Source: Pseudocoprococcus catus
GTDB taxonomy: Bacteria > Bacillota > Clostridia > Lachnospirales > Lachnospiraceae
DNA: 64,000 nt
Assembly (NCBI RefSeq): GCF_019734885.1
Contig: NZ_JAAXCM010000031.1
Span: forward strand, 1-64,000
Direction of reading: 5' to 3'
Part shown: positions 53,114 through 61,954 of the stretch, piece by piece
How positions within the stretch are numbered: position 1 is the first letter of the stretch
Layout: each line of letters starts with the position of its first letter
Notes under the pieces: generated by a model
The model's database searches: none
Told to the model about the DNA's origin: nothing
Seen by the model: only the letters and a program-made list of their open reading frames with translations
Translations under genes and position numbers: made by a program

Positions 53114-53165
53114 TACCTGCATCAACTGTTTCCCAGAGTTTTATAAAAAAATAATAATCATTTAA

Positions 53166-53194
53166 TTGCTATTTTGTTTATTTGGAATTAGTAT
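53166..53194 (+). promoter_or_regulatory. Candidate promoter of the DUF5685/J-domain pair
   Basis: TTGCTA (53166-53171), 17-bp spacer, TAGTAT (53189-53194), 45 bp before the DUF5685 start. Confidence 0.45.
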
Positions 53195-53238
53195 GGAATG
53201 AACAGGAATCAAATACCGTCAGCAATGGAAGGAATCAA

Positions 53239-54078
53239 ATGTTTGGATATATCACAGTTAATCGGTCAGAATTAAAAGTTAAAGAATCAGCAGCATATGA
53301 CGCTTATTACTGCGGTTTGTGCCATGCACTTCATGGACGTCACGGACGGGCCGGTCAGCTGACTCTGACATATGATATGACATTTCTTGTTATTCTTTTA
53401 AATGGTGTTTATGAACATCCGCTTCATGAGAAGACGGGAAGATGTCTTGTTCATCCTATGAAGCAGCATACAGAGAGATGGAATGACTTTTCATCCTACT
53501 GTGCAGATATGAATGTTCTGCTGGCATACTACAATTTACTGGATGACTGGCAGGATGAGAGAAGGATTTCTCGCTATGCAGCTGCACAGCTGCTTTCGAA
53601 GCAATATGAAGCAATTAAAGCAAAGTATCCAAGACAGCACAAGGCAGTGGCGGACTATATGAAAGCCCTTGCCCGGTGCGAAAAGAAACACTCAGATAAT
53701 GTTGAGGAAGCAGCCTGTCTGACAGGAAAGATGTTAGCAGAGGTATTTGTCTGCAGAGAGGATGCATGGTCATCAGATCTCAGACAGATGGGGTTCTTCC
53801 TTGGCAAGTTTATCTATCTCATGGATGCTTATGAGGATGTAGAGAAGGATGAGAAGTCCGGGAACTACAATCCATTGATAAAGATGAAAGATGATGAGAA
53901 CTTTGACAGTGAATGTCAGAGTATGTTGATGATGCAGATGGCGGAATGCTGCAAAGCCTTTGAACGTCTGCCGATCATCCAGGATGTAGGTATACTTCGG
54001 AATATCCTCTATTCCGGTGTATGGGCAAAATTTGCCTCAGTTTATAATAAAAGAAATAAGGCAGGAGAAAACGAATGA
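53239..54078 (+). CDS. DUF5685-family protein
   Basis: 279 aa from the ATG at 53239 with GGAAGGA upstream. All-helical soluble protein opening [16 protein letters not shown], then [15 protein letters not shown] with a CxxCH motif (Cys25, Cys28, His29). Two acidic motifs stand out: DDWQDE (102-107) and DAYEDVEKD (196-204), the latter followed by EKSGNYNPL. Their form recalls the paired Asp-rich motifs of isoprenoid synthases, though they are closer together than usual. No function is known. It overlaps the J-domain gene by 4 bp, so the two are translationally coupled. Confidence 0.8.
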   Translation: MFGYITVNRSELKVKESAAYDAYYCGLCHALHGRHGRAGQLTLTYDMTFLVILLNGVYEHPLHEKTGRCLVHPMKQHTERWNDFSSYCADMNVLLAYYNLLDDWQDERRISRYAAAQLLSKQYEAIKAKYPRQHKAVADYMKALARCEKKHSDNVEEAACLTGKMLAEVFVCREDAWSSDLRQMGFFLGKFIYLMDAYEDVEKDEKSGNYNPLIKMKDDENFDSECQSMLMMQMAECCKAFERLPIIQDVGILRNILYSGVWAKFASVYNKRNKAGENE

Positions 54079-54812
54079 CAGATCCTTATCAGGTACTTGG
54101 TGTAAGCAGAGATGCCAGTAATGACGAAATTAAAAAAGCATATCGAAAGCTGAGCAGGAAGTATCATCCGGATGCGAATATTAATAATCCGAACAAAGAA
54201 GCTGCAGAAGCGAAGTTTAAAGAGGTTCAGGCTGCTTACAATCAGATTATCAATGAACGTGAGCGTGGAACTTCAGGACAGAGCAGCGCGGGCTACGGCG
54301 GTTATGGTGGTTCAGCCGGCGGACAGGATTTCTGGGGCAGTTTCGGTGGATTCGGCGGCTATGGCAGTGGTTATGGCGGTTATGGCAGCCAGCAGCAGAA
54401 TCAGCAGAACCAGTATCAGGATGAGGATTCCTTGAAATTCCGGGCAGCAGCCAATTATATCAATGCCGGAAGTTATACGGAAGCACTGCATGTCCTTGAC
54501 AGTATTGCCAACCGCAATGCCCAGTGGTATTATCTGAGCGCCCTTGCCAATGCAAGGATGGGAAGCAATATCAATGCCAAAGAGCATGCCAGGAAAGCAG
54601 TGGAGATGGATCCGAACAACATGCAGTATCGGCAGCTGCTCAGTCAGCTGGAATCAGGCGGTCAGTGGTATCAGGATATGGGACAGTCTTATGGCATGCC
54701 GACCATCAATGTCTCAGACTGGTGCTGCAAGATTTTATGTCTGAATGCGGCTTGCGGATGTTTGTGTCCGGGTGCCGGATGCTGCGGCCCGGGTGTTTTC
54801 TATTACCATTAA
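54075..54812 (+). CDS. J-domain protein with TPR-like region and Cys-rich tail
   Basis: 245 aa. The J domain (1-65) has [16 protein letters not shown] with the HPD motif. A Gly/Tyr/Gln-rich linker (about 73-118) follows, then helical repeats resembling TPRs ([44 protein letters not shown]). The last 35 residues contain nine Cys, starting [17 protein letters not shown]. It lacks the zinc and substrate domains of true DnaJ. It probably targets Hsp70 to a specific partner, plausibly the overlapping DUF5685 protein. The tail could bind metal. Confidence 0.85.
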   Translation: MTDPYQVLGVSRDASNDEIKKAYRKLSRKYHPDANINNPNKEAAEAKFKEVQAAYNQIINERERGTSGQSSAGYGGYGGSAGGQDFWGSFGGFGGYGSGYGGYGSQQQNQQNQYQDEDSLKFRAAANYINAGSYTEALHVLDSIANRNAQWYYLSALANARMGSNINAKEHARKAVEMDPNNMQYRQLLSQLESGGQWYQDMGQSYGMPTINVSDWCCKILCLNAACGCLCPGAGCCGPGVFYYH

Positions 54813-54854
54813 TGCGCTGTACGCCGTATAGCGGAATGAGGGGAGAACAGGACG

Positions 54855-55139
54855 ATGAAAGAGATTACATTAAATGGAAAGTATATGGCTTTGGAATCCT
54901 CAGCACAGGAGTACCTATTTGATGTGTTTGATTTTCCGGAATATTATGGCAATGATCTGGAAGGATTTTATGATGCATTGACAGATATAACGGAAGAGAC
55001 ACATGTCACGATCATTAATCGTGAATGTATGGAGAATACTTCTTATGGTTCCAGACTTATGTGGGTATTTGAGGATGCCGCCAGTGACAACAGCAATCTG
55101 TCGCTGGCCTGGACAGAAGTAAGCTATGAAGAATATTAG
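54855..55139 (+). CDS. Barstar-family ribonuclease inhibitor
   Basis: 94 aa, opening MKEITLNGKYMALESSAQEYL, with the barstar pattern FPEYYGNDLEGFYDALTDI and an acidic binding helix; VFEDAASDN follows. Barstars block barnase-type secreted RNases. No barnase gene is visible in the window, so this may guard against neighbours' toxins or have another partner. It stands alone, 42 bp after the J-domain gene. Confidence 0.88.
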   Translation: MKEITLNGKYMALESSAQEYLFDVFDFPEYYGNDLEGFYDALTDITEETHVTIINRECMENTSYGSRLMWVFEDAASDNSNLSLAWTEVSYEEY

Positions 55140-55202
55140 AAATTAATAGTAGGAAGGAGCGACGCGGTACCTGCCAGAACGGTGGGCATCGCGGCAGTTG
55201 AT

Positions 55203-57098
55203 ATGTCTGAAAAGAACAACAAATCCAATAGTCCGGCAGACAACACAAAGCCGGAGAAGAAAATGACAAAGTATGACCTGAAGATGCAGCGTCGTCAGGA
55301 GGAAGAACGTAAGGCTAAGAAAGAGAAGAAGATTATCAAAACAGGCTGTATTCTTGCAGTTGTCATCTGTGTATGTATCGCAGCATGGAAATTTTATGAC
55401 AATTACCAGGAAAAACATGGCCCATATATCACTGTAGGCAGTCATGAAATTCAGAAAGCTGAATTTGACTATTATTATTACAGCAGCCTGAATTCATTTG
55501 CTTCCACATATGGCAGTTATCTGTCTTACTTTGGTCTGGATACATCCAAACCGCTGGATCAGCAGCAGTATTCAGATACAATGACATGGGATGATTATTT
55601 CCAGCAGCAGGCAGTCAATCAGCTGAAGAATGTTTACGCACTGACAGATGAAGCCAATGAAAAAGGTTTTGAGTATGATGCATCTTCTGATTATGACGAT
55701 ATGGTCACTTCCATTAAATCCTATGCCCAGCAGCAGGGAGTCAGTGAAGATGAATATTGCAAGTCTGTATTTGGCAGTGATGCAACACTTGAAGGTATCA
55801 AACCATATGTAGAGATGAGCGGTCTTGCATCTGCTTATTACAATGATGTCAAGGACGATATCGAAGTCACAGATGACGAGATCAATACTTACTATGATGA
55901 GAACAAGGACAATTATGATTCTGTAGATTACAGAGTCTGCAAGATTGAAGCAGATATGCCGGAAGAAGAGACTGAGACTGAAACAGAGGCCCAGACAGAA
56001 ACAGCTGCTGAAAGTATTTCTGAAACAGCCGCAGAGAGCACTTCTGAAACTGCAGTGACAGAAACTCAGACAGAAACGGAATCTGAGACAATGAGTGCGG
56101 AAGAAAGCGAAGCCGCAGCCAAGGCTGAAGAAGAAGCGAAGAAAGCAGCAATGGCAGCTGCCAAAGCAAAAGCTGATGAGATGCTTTCCAAGATCAAGGA
56201 TGAAGCTTCTTTCGAGAAAGTTTATGATAAGTATGCATCTGATACAACCGTTGATTCTCTGAATACAGACAAGAAGAAATCCTCTATCAGTCCGACAGAT
56301 GTTGCCAACTGGTTATTTGATGCGGATCGTCAGGCAGGAGATACAACTGTGATCGAAGATACTGCCAATAATGCATATTATGTTGTTTACTTCAAAGACA
56401 GATACCTTGATCATACAAAGACCGTTGATGTTCGACAGATTCTGATCAGTGCAGATACAGCTTCAACAGATACTGCTGAGACAGCAGAAACGGAAACAGC
56501 TGCAGCTGGTGAAACAGAAACAGCAGAGACTGAATCTGCAGAGGCACAGGAACAGGCTAAGGAAGATGCAAAAGCAGCAGCAAAGATTAAAGCTGAGCAG
56601 ATTCTGGATGACTGGAAGAACGGTGATGCAACAGAAGACAGCTTTGCAGAGCTGGCAAACACATACAGTGATGATTCCGGCTCCAACACAAATGGTGGTC
56701 TTTACGAAGCTGTTAAAGAAGGTCAGATGGTTACAAACTTCAATGACTGGATTTTCGATGCTTCCCGTAAGCCTGGTGATACAGGTATTGTAGAATCCGA
56801 TTATGGCTATCATATCATTTACTTTGTAGGAGATAATAAAGAAGAATGGTATGTGAACATCAAAGATACCATCACATCCAACAAGCTGAATGATTACATG
56901 TCTAATCTGACAGCAGACCTGGAAGTTAAGGACAGCAGACATCACGTTGCTTACCTGCATGAGACAAAGGCTGCAGCAGAGACAGCTTCTGAGACAGATA
57001 CTGCAGCAGCTACAGAGAGTGCAGCAACCAGCGAAACTACAACTGCATCTGAAACAGCGGTTTCCGAAACAGAAACTGTTGAAACAGCAGCAAAATAA
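55203..57098 (+). CDS. Membrane-anchored peptidyl-prolyl isomerase with two parvulin-like domains
   Basis: 631 aa from the ATG at 55203 (a GTG seven codons earlier is possible; neither has a good ribosome binding site). A basic cytoplasmic tail and one transmembrane helix (about 45-66) precede a SurA/PrsA-like N-domain. Two parvulin-like units follow. Each starts with a strand (VDYRVCKIEAD; VDVRQILISAD), is interrupted by a Thr/Glu/Ala-rich low-complexity insert, and resumes with AKADEML or IKAEQIL. The second has SNTNGGLYEAV and GYHIIYFVGD. It should fold secreted proteins outside the membrane. The C-terminus is again Thr/Glu/Ser-rich. Confidence 0.85.
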   Translation: MSEKNNKSNSPADNTKPEKKMTKYDLKMQRRQEEERKAKKEKKIIKTGCILAVVICVCIAAWKFYDNYQEKHGPYITVGSHEIQKAEFDYYYYSSLNSFASTYGSYLSYFGLDTSKPLDQQQYSDTMTWDDYFQQQAVNQLKNVYALTDEANEKGFEYDASSDYDDMVTSIKSYAQQQGVSEDEYCKSVFGSDATLEGIKPYVEMSGLASAYYNDVKDDIEVTDDEINTYYDENKDNYDSVDYRVCKIEADMPEEETETETEAQTETAAESISETAAESTSETAVTETQTETESETMSAEESEAAAKAEEEAKKAAMAAAKAKADEMLSKIKDEASFEKVYDKYASDTTVDSLNTDKKKSSISPTDVANWLFDADRQAGDTTVIEDTANNAYYVVYFKDRYLDHTKTVDVRQILISADTASTDTAETAETETAAAGETETAETESAEAQEQAKEDAKAAAKIKAEQILDDWKNGDATEDSFAELANTYSDDSGSNTNGGLYEAVKEGQMVTNFNDWIFDASRKPGDTGIVESDYGYHIIYFVGDNKEEWYVNIKDTITSNKLNDYMSNLTADLEVKDSRHHVAYLHETKAAAETASETDTAAATESAATSETTTASETAVSETETVETAAK

Positions 57099-57121
57099 TA
57101 AACGATATATCAATAATAACG

Positions 57122-57152
57122 AAATCCCCGGAGGAATTCCTTCGGGGATTTT
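57122..57152. terminator. Bidirectional terminator between convergent genes
   Basis: AAATCCCCG (57122-57130) pairs with CGGGGATTT (57143-57151) around a GGAATTCC core. T follows on the plus strand, and TTTC on the minus strand. It serves the parvulin gene and the methyltransferase. Confidence 0.75.
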
Positions 57153-57157
57153 GCTGT

Positions 57158-58525
57158 TTAGTATGAAGCTTTTGTTAGATGCTTTCTGCAGGTTAAGAGG
57201 CACACGGTTTCCATATGTGTTGTGAATGGGAACATATCCACGGGCTGAATTTTCTCAGCGGTGTACTGATGTTTCTTAAAAAATTCCAGATCCCTTGCCA
57301 GTGTTTCCGGATTACAGGAAATATAAACAATGCGGTCCGGATTCAGGGAGATGGCAGAGGCCATGAAAGATTGTGTGGAACCGGCTCTCGGAGGGTCCAT
57401 GAAGATCACATCTGCCTTGGCATTCTGTTCCTGCATTTCGTTTAAGAAGCGTTCAGCATCATTTTGATAGAAGGTAATGTTGCCGATATTGTTGTGACGG
57501 GCATTGTTTCTGGCGTCTTTCACAGAGGCTGGATTTAATTCAACACCAATAACGGATTTGGCTTTGTCAGCGGCGATGATGCCAATGGTTCCGATACCGC
57601 AGTAGGCATCTACAACGGTTTCTTTACCAGTCAGTCCGGCATAATCCATGGCTGTCTGGTAAAGAATCTCCGTTTGAACCGGATTTACCTGATAGAAGGC
57701 AGATGGTGAAATGGCAAATGTATGGCCGCATAATGTATCAACAATGTAGCCTTTGCCGTAAAGAGTAATATTGCGTTCGCCCAGAACCATGCTGGTATTC
57801 TGGTCATTGACATTGAGAATCACAGTTGTAATCTCCGGATGTTCTTTTCTGAGAGCTTTGACAAAATTATTCTTAGAAGGGAAAACAGGAGAGGATGCAA
57901 CCAGCACAACCATGATCTCACCGCTTGTAAAACCACGGCGAATTAATACGTGTCTGAGGAGTCCGTAGCCTGAATCCTCGTTGTAAGTTTTAATCTTGAA
58001 GGATCTCAGAAGTCCGCGGATTGTCTGGATAATCGCATCGGATTTTTCATCATCAATCAGACAGCTTTCCACAGGGACGACTTTGTGGGTGCCTTCCTGA
58101 TAAGTACCGGCGATGGCTTTGCCTTTTTCAAATGCAAAGACGGCATGTACTTTGTTGCGGTAATGAAGCGGATCTTTCATGCCGATGATCGGAAGCACTG
58201 GTCCGAACTTGCCCAGAAGCATGTTGGCCTGACGTTGTTTCAGAGATAACTGTTTTTTGTAAGCCATACCCTGATACTGGCAGCCGCCGCACTTTCGGTG
58301 AACAGGACAAACATCTGGGTTTTGAGAAACTGCTGTGGATATTTTTCTATATGATGCTTTGGCATCGGATTCTATTTTAACAGCAGCTGGCTTGTGTGTT
58401 TTGCCTTGCTGGGAGATAGTCTTTTTAGAATCGCTTTTTTTTGAAAAAGTCCTGGTTGAAGATGAATGGTTTAAACCGGATGATTTTCCAACCGGCTTAT
58501 CAGTTGTTTTTTTCTTGTTGTACAT
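57158..58525 (-). CDS. 23S rRNA uracil-5-methyltransferase (RlmD/TrmA family)
   Basis: 455 aa. A Lys/Ser/Thr-rich N-terminal extension of about 65 residues replaces a recognisable TRAM domain. A Cys cluster CPVHRKCGGCQYQ is the usual [4Fe-4S] site. The methyltransferase part has VVDAYCGIGTIGI, FMDPPRAGSTQSF and the catalytic-Cys segment YISCNPETLARDL. It methylates a uridine in 23S rRNA; U1939, U747 or both (RlmCD-like) are possible. It begins five bases after the upstream radical-SAM gene. Confidence 0.9.
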   Translation of the reverse strand: MYNKKKTTDKPVGKSSGLNHSSSTRTFSKKSDSKKTISQQGKTHKPAAVKIESDAKASYRKISTAVSQNPDVCPVHRKCGGCQYQGMAYKKQLSLKQRQANMLLGKFGPVLPIIGMKDPLHYRNKVHAVFAFEKGKAIAGTYQEGTHKVVPVESCLIDDEKSDAIIQTIRGLLRSFKIKTYNEDSGYGLLRHVLIRRGFTSGEIMVVLVASSPVFPSKNNFVKALRKEHPEITTVILNVNDQNTSMVLGERNITLYGKGYIVDTLCGHTFAISPSAFYQVNPVQTEILYQTAMDYAGLTGKETVVDAYCGIGTIGIIAADKAKSVIGVELNPASVKDARNNARHNNIGNITFYQNDAERFLNEMQEQNAKADVIFMDPPRAGSTQSFMASAISLNPDRIVYISCNPETLARDLEFFKKHQYTAEKIQPVDMFPFTTHMETVCLLTCRKHLTKASY

Positions 58526-58530
58526 AAATA

Positions 58531-59439
58531 TTAAACTCCTTCGTTGTCAAATGGCGGAATGAAACTTTCTTTGGCAGTTTCACCTTCCTGAATAAAACCG
58601 TTTTCGATACCGATGTCAATGGCGTAGTCAACCAAAGCATCATAATCGGAAGTGGAAATTGTATGATTGAGTTCCGGGTAATCTGAAAGCAGTTCAGAAA
58701 CAGGAGTGAATTGGTTCATGATACTGATATAAATCTTGTCTCCGTAGGTTTCGTGAAGATAGTGAATGACGCTTCTGGAATCTTCCATACAGCCGGGCAG
58801 GGTCAGATGCCGGACGATGATGCCCTTTTGAATGATACCACTGTCATCAAAGACGGGATCACCGGCCTGTTCATACATGAATTGAAGTGCCTGACAGGCC
58901 ACTGTAAAATAGTCCGGCGCATGGGAATATTTTCTGGATAATTCAGGACTGTAATACTTAAAATCCGGCAGCCAGACGTTGACATGATCAGAAAGAATAC
59001 GCAGAGCAGTCAGAGAAGAATAGCCGCTGCAGTTGCAGATGATTGGCAGATGCAGTCCCTTTGCCTTGGCCATATCAAGGGCCAGTGCAATGGAGGGTGC
59101 ATAGTGCTCCGGTGTGACAAGGTTGATATTGTTGGCACCTTTTGTCTGCAGTTCCAGAAATATATCGGCTAGTCTCTCTATAGAAATCCTCTTGCCGCTC
59201 TGGCCGGCAGCAATGGCATGATTCTGGCAGAAAACACAGCCCACGCTGCAGCCGGAGAAAAAGACAGCACCTGAACCTGCTTCGCCTGAAATGCAGGGTT
59301 CTTCCCACATATGAAGTGCGGCCCGGGCGACCTTCAGATCGGCCGGCACATGACAGAATCCGGTTTGTCCATGTTGTCTGTCAGCTTTGCAGTTTCTGGG
59401 ACAAAGCTGACAGGATGTATATAAATCTAATAGTGACAT
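58531..59439 (-). CDS. Radical-SAM protein, PflA-like (COG1313 type)
   Basis: 302 aa. The N-terminal CxxCxxxC-type cysteines (SCQLCPRNC) and GFCHVP precede a radical-SAM motif GCSVGCVFCQNHAIAAGQ. ANNINLVTPEH, NCSGYSS and VWLPDFKYY are family landmarks. The group is annotated as uncharacterised Fe-S proteins related to pyruvate-formate-lyase activases; no glycyl-radical enzyme is nearby. It is first of a two-gene leftward unit with the rRNA methyltransferase. Confidence 0.87.
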   Translation of the reverse strand: MSLLDLYTSCQLCPRNCKADRQHGQTGFCHVPADLKVARAALHMWEEPCISGEAGSGAVFFSGCSVGCVFCQNHAIAAGQSGKRISIERLADIFLELQTKGANNINLVTPEHYAPSIALALDMAKAKGLHLPIICNCSGYSSLTALRILSDHVNVWLPDFKYYSPELSRKYSHAPDYFTVACQALQFMYEQAGDPVFDDSGIIQKGIIVRHLTLPGCMEDSRSVIHYLHETYGDKIYISIMNQFTPVSELLSDYPELNHTISTSDYDALVDYAIDIGIENGFIQEGETAKESFIPPFDNEGV

Positions 59440-59691
59440 AGATCACGCTCCATTGTTTAAGTGCTGCACAAATATGCACAGTTGTATGATTTATAAAATA
59501 AGAATACTTCCATTTAAATACCTATGAAATTGTAGCACACTCTGTCAGAAAATACTAGAGCGTGTCTGAAAAAAGGCTTTTCATGTATAAGATATATTCA
59601 TCGGATAAAAGGACTAAAAAGCTATTTGGAAGTCTATACTACTATAAAAGAGTTGGCAGCTGTCTGGAAAGACAGCGGAAAGGATAGAAAA

Positions 59692-60105
59692 ATGATAGCT
59701 TTATGTAAGTTCCTGTTTCTATTTGTATTCGGCGGCAGCATTTATTATGGAATTGAAATTTTTACAAGGGGATTTTCACATTGGAGCATGTTTGTTCTGG
59801 GCGGCATCTGTTTTATTTTGTGCGGACTCCTCAACGAGAAGCAGCGGGGCAGATATACGCTGCTGCAGCAAATGTTTTTGTCGATGCTGATGATCACTTT
59901 TCTTGAATTCTGTGCAGGGGTGATTCTGAATCTGTGGCTGAAACTGGATATATGGGATTATAGCCGGGTGCCCTTTAATCTCTATGGACAGATCTGTCTT
60001 CCATATGCAGCTGTCTGGTTCGTATTGAGCGCGGCAGCGATTGTAGCGGATGATTATTTGAGATACTGGCTGTACAAGGGAGAAAAACCAAAATATAGGT
60101 TGTAG
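59692..60105 (+). CDS. Small polytopic membrane protein (putative ABC-transporter permease family)
   Basis: 137 aa from the ATG at 59692 with AAAGGA upstream; a TTG at 59626 has no ribosome binding site. Four hydrophobic segments (about 5-20, 28-46, 60-85, 105-125). The pattern LEFCAGVILNLWLKLDIWDYS and FNLYGQICLPYAAVWF matches the widespread putative ABC-transporter permease family often annotated in Clostridia. No ATPase is nearby. The function is unknown. Confidence 0.78.
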   Translation: MIALCKFLFLFVFGGSIYYGIEIFTRGFSHWSMFVLGGICFILCGLLNEKQRGRYTLLQQMFLSMLMITFLEFCAGVILNLWLKLDIWDYSRVPFNLYGQICLPYAAVWFVLSAAAIVADDYLRYWLYKGEKPKYRL

Positions 60106-60368
60106 ATTGTAGATAATATTGTTATTTTAATATCAATATTTTGGCGAAAAAAGCACTCTACCGTTATAAAAATTATCATTAGCGGAAGGACGAAAATAAG
60201 AAAAAATATTTCGAATGCGTATAATTCGCACGCACACTGTATGTTTCGCTTTTGGCGTTGCAAGATAGTTGACCTTTTTATAAAATCATGCTATACTAAA
60301 AATTGTTAAAAAAATATCTTAATTGGTTCAATAAGTTATAGGGAAAATTTGTAGAAGGAGGATACGAT
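60106..60368. other. 263-bp AT-rich spacer before the CoA-transferase gene
   Basis: An AT-only hairpin AATATTG/CAATATT lies near 60114-60140. The clear promoter of the CoA-transferase gene is at 60269-60297. Nothing else recognisable. Confidence 0.4.
60269..60297 (+). promoter_or_regulatory. Sigma-A promoter of the CoA-transferase gene
   Basis: TTGACC (60269-60274), 17-bp spacer, TATACT (60292-60297), about 70 bp upstream of the start. Confidence 0.75.
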
Positions 60369-61712
60369 ATGGATTATAAGAAGCTTTATGCGTCAAAATT
60401 ATGTACAGCCAGGGAAGCGGTCAAAGTTGTTACCAGCGGAGATTGGATAGATTACGGCTGGTGTACGGGACATCCGGTAGCATTGGACCAGGCATTGGCG
60501 GCAAGAATGCCTGAACTTGAAGATGTGAAGGTTCGAGGCGGTATTGCATTGTGGCGTCCTGCTATTTTTGATATAGAGAATCCTGCGGCGCATTTTAGCT
60601 GGAATTCCTGGCATATGTCGGGAATTGAACGTAAGGCAGTGAATGAAGGATTTGCCTATTATTCTCCGATCAGATATTCTGAGCTGCCGCGTTATTATGC
60701 GGAGAACGTGCAGCCGATTCATGTGGCGATGTTTCAGGTAGCGCCGATGGATGAACATGGGTTCTTTAATTTTGGACCGAGTGCCTCTCATATGGCCAGC
60801 ATGTGCAAACGTGCACAGGTTATTATTGTGGAAGTTAATCACAATATGCCGAGATGTCTGGGAGGCTTCAATGAGGGTATTCATATTTCACAGGTTACAC
60901 ATATAGTAGAAGGAGATAATCCACCGATTGCTGAGATGGGTGCCAGCAAGGCGACAGAAGTAGATGAAGCAGTGGCTAAGCTCATCGTGGAGGAGATTCC
61001 GAATGGTGCATGTCTTCAATTAGGTATCGGCGGCATGCCGAATGCGGTTGGTTCTATGATCGCTGAATCCGATCTTCGTGACCTGGGTGTTCATACAGAG
61101 ATGTATGTGGATGCCTTTGTGGATATTGCCAACGCGGGTAAGATCAATGGATCACGCAAGAATATTGACAGAGGACGTCAGGTATACGCTTTTGCGGCAG
61201 GTACGAAGAAGTTATATGACTACATTGACAATAATCCTGAATGTATGTCAGCACCGGTGGATTATACGAACTGTATACAGTCAGTTGCCGCATTGGATAA
61301 TTTCATTTCCATTAACAATGCAGTTGACATCGATCTCTATGGACAGGTCAGCTCAGAAAGTTCAGGCACAAAGCAGATCAGCGGTGCCGGCGGTCAGCTG
61401 GATTTCGTATTAGGCGCTTATCAGTCAAGGGGCGGCAAGAGTTTTATCTGTCTGTCTTCAACATTCAAGGATAAGAATGGCGTTCTTCAGTCAAGAATTC
61501 GTCCGACATTACATAATGGATCAATTGTAACAGATACACGTGCCAATACACATTACGTTGTTACAGAGTATGGTAAAGTCAATCTGAAAGGCATGTCCGC
61601 ATGGCAGAGAGCGGAAGCGCTGATTGGCATTGCCCATCCGCAGTTCAGAGATGAACTCATTGCAGAAGCTGAAAAGATGCATATCTGGAGACGGAGCAAT
61701 AGAATTGGCTAA
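60369..61712 (+). CDS. Butyryl-CoA:acetate / 4-hydroxybutyrate CoA-transferase
   Basis: 447 aa with AAGGAGG upstream. It is a family I-type acyl-CoA transferase with [52 protein letters not shown] and the [14 protein letters not shown] signature. Glu244 in GVHTEMYVD is the likely catalytic Glu that forms the CoA thioester. The sequence closely follows the butyryl-CoA:acetate CoA-transferases of butyrate-producing gut Lachnospiraceae; 4-hydroxybutyrate CoA-transferase is the main alternative. It would release butyrate and regain acetyl-CoA. It stands alone with its own promoter and terminator. Confidence 0.88.
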   Translation: MDYKKLYASKLCTAREAVKVVTSGDWIDYGWCTGHPVALDQALAARMPELEDVKVRGGIALWRPAIFDIENPAAHFSWNSWHMSGIERKAVNEGFAYYSPIRYSELPRYYAENVQPIHVAMFQVAPMDEHGFFNFGPSASHMASMCKRAQVIIVEVNHNMPRCLGGFNEGIHISQVTHIVEGDNPPIAEMGASKATEVDEAVAKLIVEEIPNGACLQLGIGGMPNAVGSMIAESDLRDLGVHTEMYVDAFVDIANAGKINGSRKNIDRGRQVYAFAAGTKKLYDYIDNNPECMSAPVDYTNCIQSVAALDNFISINNAVDIDLYGQVSSESSGTKQISGAGGQLDFVLGAYQSRGGKSFICLSSTFKDKNGVLQSRIRPTLHNGSIVTDTRANTHYVVTEYGKVNLKGMSAWQRAEALIGIAHPQFRDELIAEAEKMHIWRRSNRIG

Positions 61713-61744
61713 TTAAGTCATCTCGATGACATACCTTCCTTATG

Positions 61745-61780
61745 GCTGCAGACTTATACTAAGAGGGTCTGCAGCTTTTT
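61745..61780 (+). terminator. Intrinsic terminator of the CoA-transferase gene
   Basis: GCTGCAGAC (61745-61753) pairs perfectly with GTCTGCAGC (61767-61775), followed by five T. Confidence 0.85.
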
Positions 61781-61791
61781 ATGTAATAGGA

Positions 61792-61820
61792 TTGACAAAT
61801 ATTCGCTGGTCTGCTATCAT
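61792..61820 (+). promoter_or_regulatory. Sigma-A promoter of the DEAD-box helicase gene
   Basis: TTGACA (61792-61797), 17-bp spacer, TATCAT (61815-61820). It predicts a 5' leader of about 130 nt before the start codon, containing a hairpin near 61882-61907 and a T7 run. Confidence 0.75.
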
Positions 61821-61954
61821 TTATATAAGTTTTATGTAACGCATTGTTTTATAGATATTTTGCAAAAGAGATGCTTGAGAACGATGACAGCATGTAGTGC
61901 TATCGATTGGAGGTTCTGAAGCTATTTTTTTGTGCATATACAGGAGGTTTGAAG

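Noticed and set aside
55140-55202. GCGGTACC-like sequence as a T-box antiterminator
   Set aside because: Neither the conserved T-box bulge sequence nor a specifier stem or downstream terminator is present. The following gene is a chaperone, not an amino-acid gene.
56463-57203. 246-codon Cys/Phe-rich frame opposite the parvulin gene
   Set aside because: Produced by reading the Thr/Glu/Ala-rich repeats backward. It has no start signal.
60369-61712. Citrate lyase alpha subunit or acetyl-CoA hydrolase
   Set aside because: Signature motifs and length match the butyryl-CoA/4-hydroxybutyrate transferase group, and no citrate lyase partner genes are nearby.
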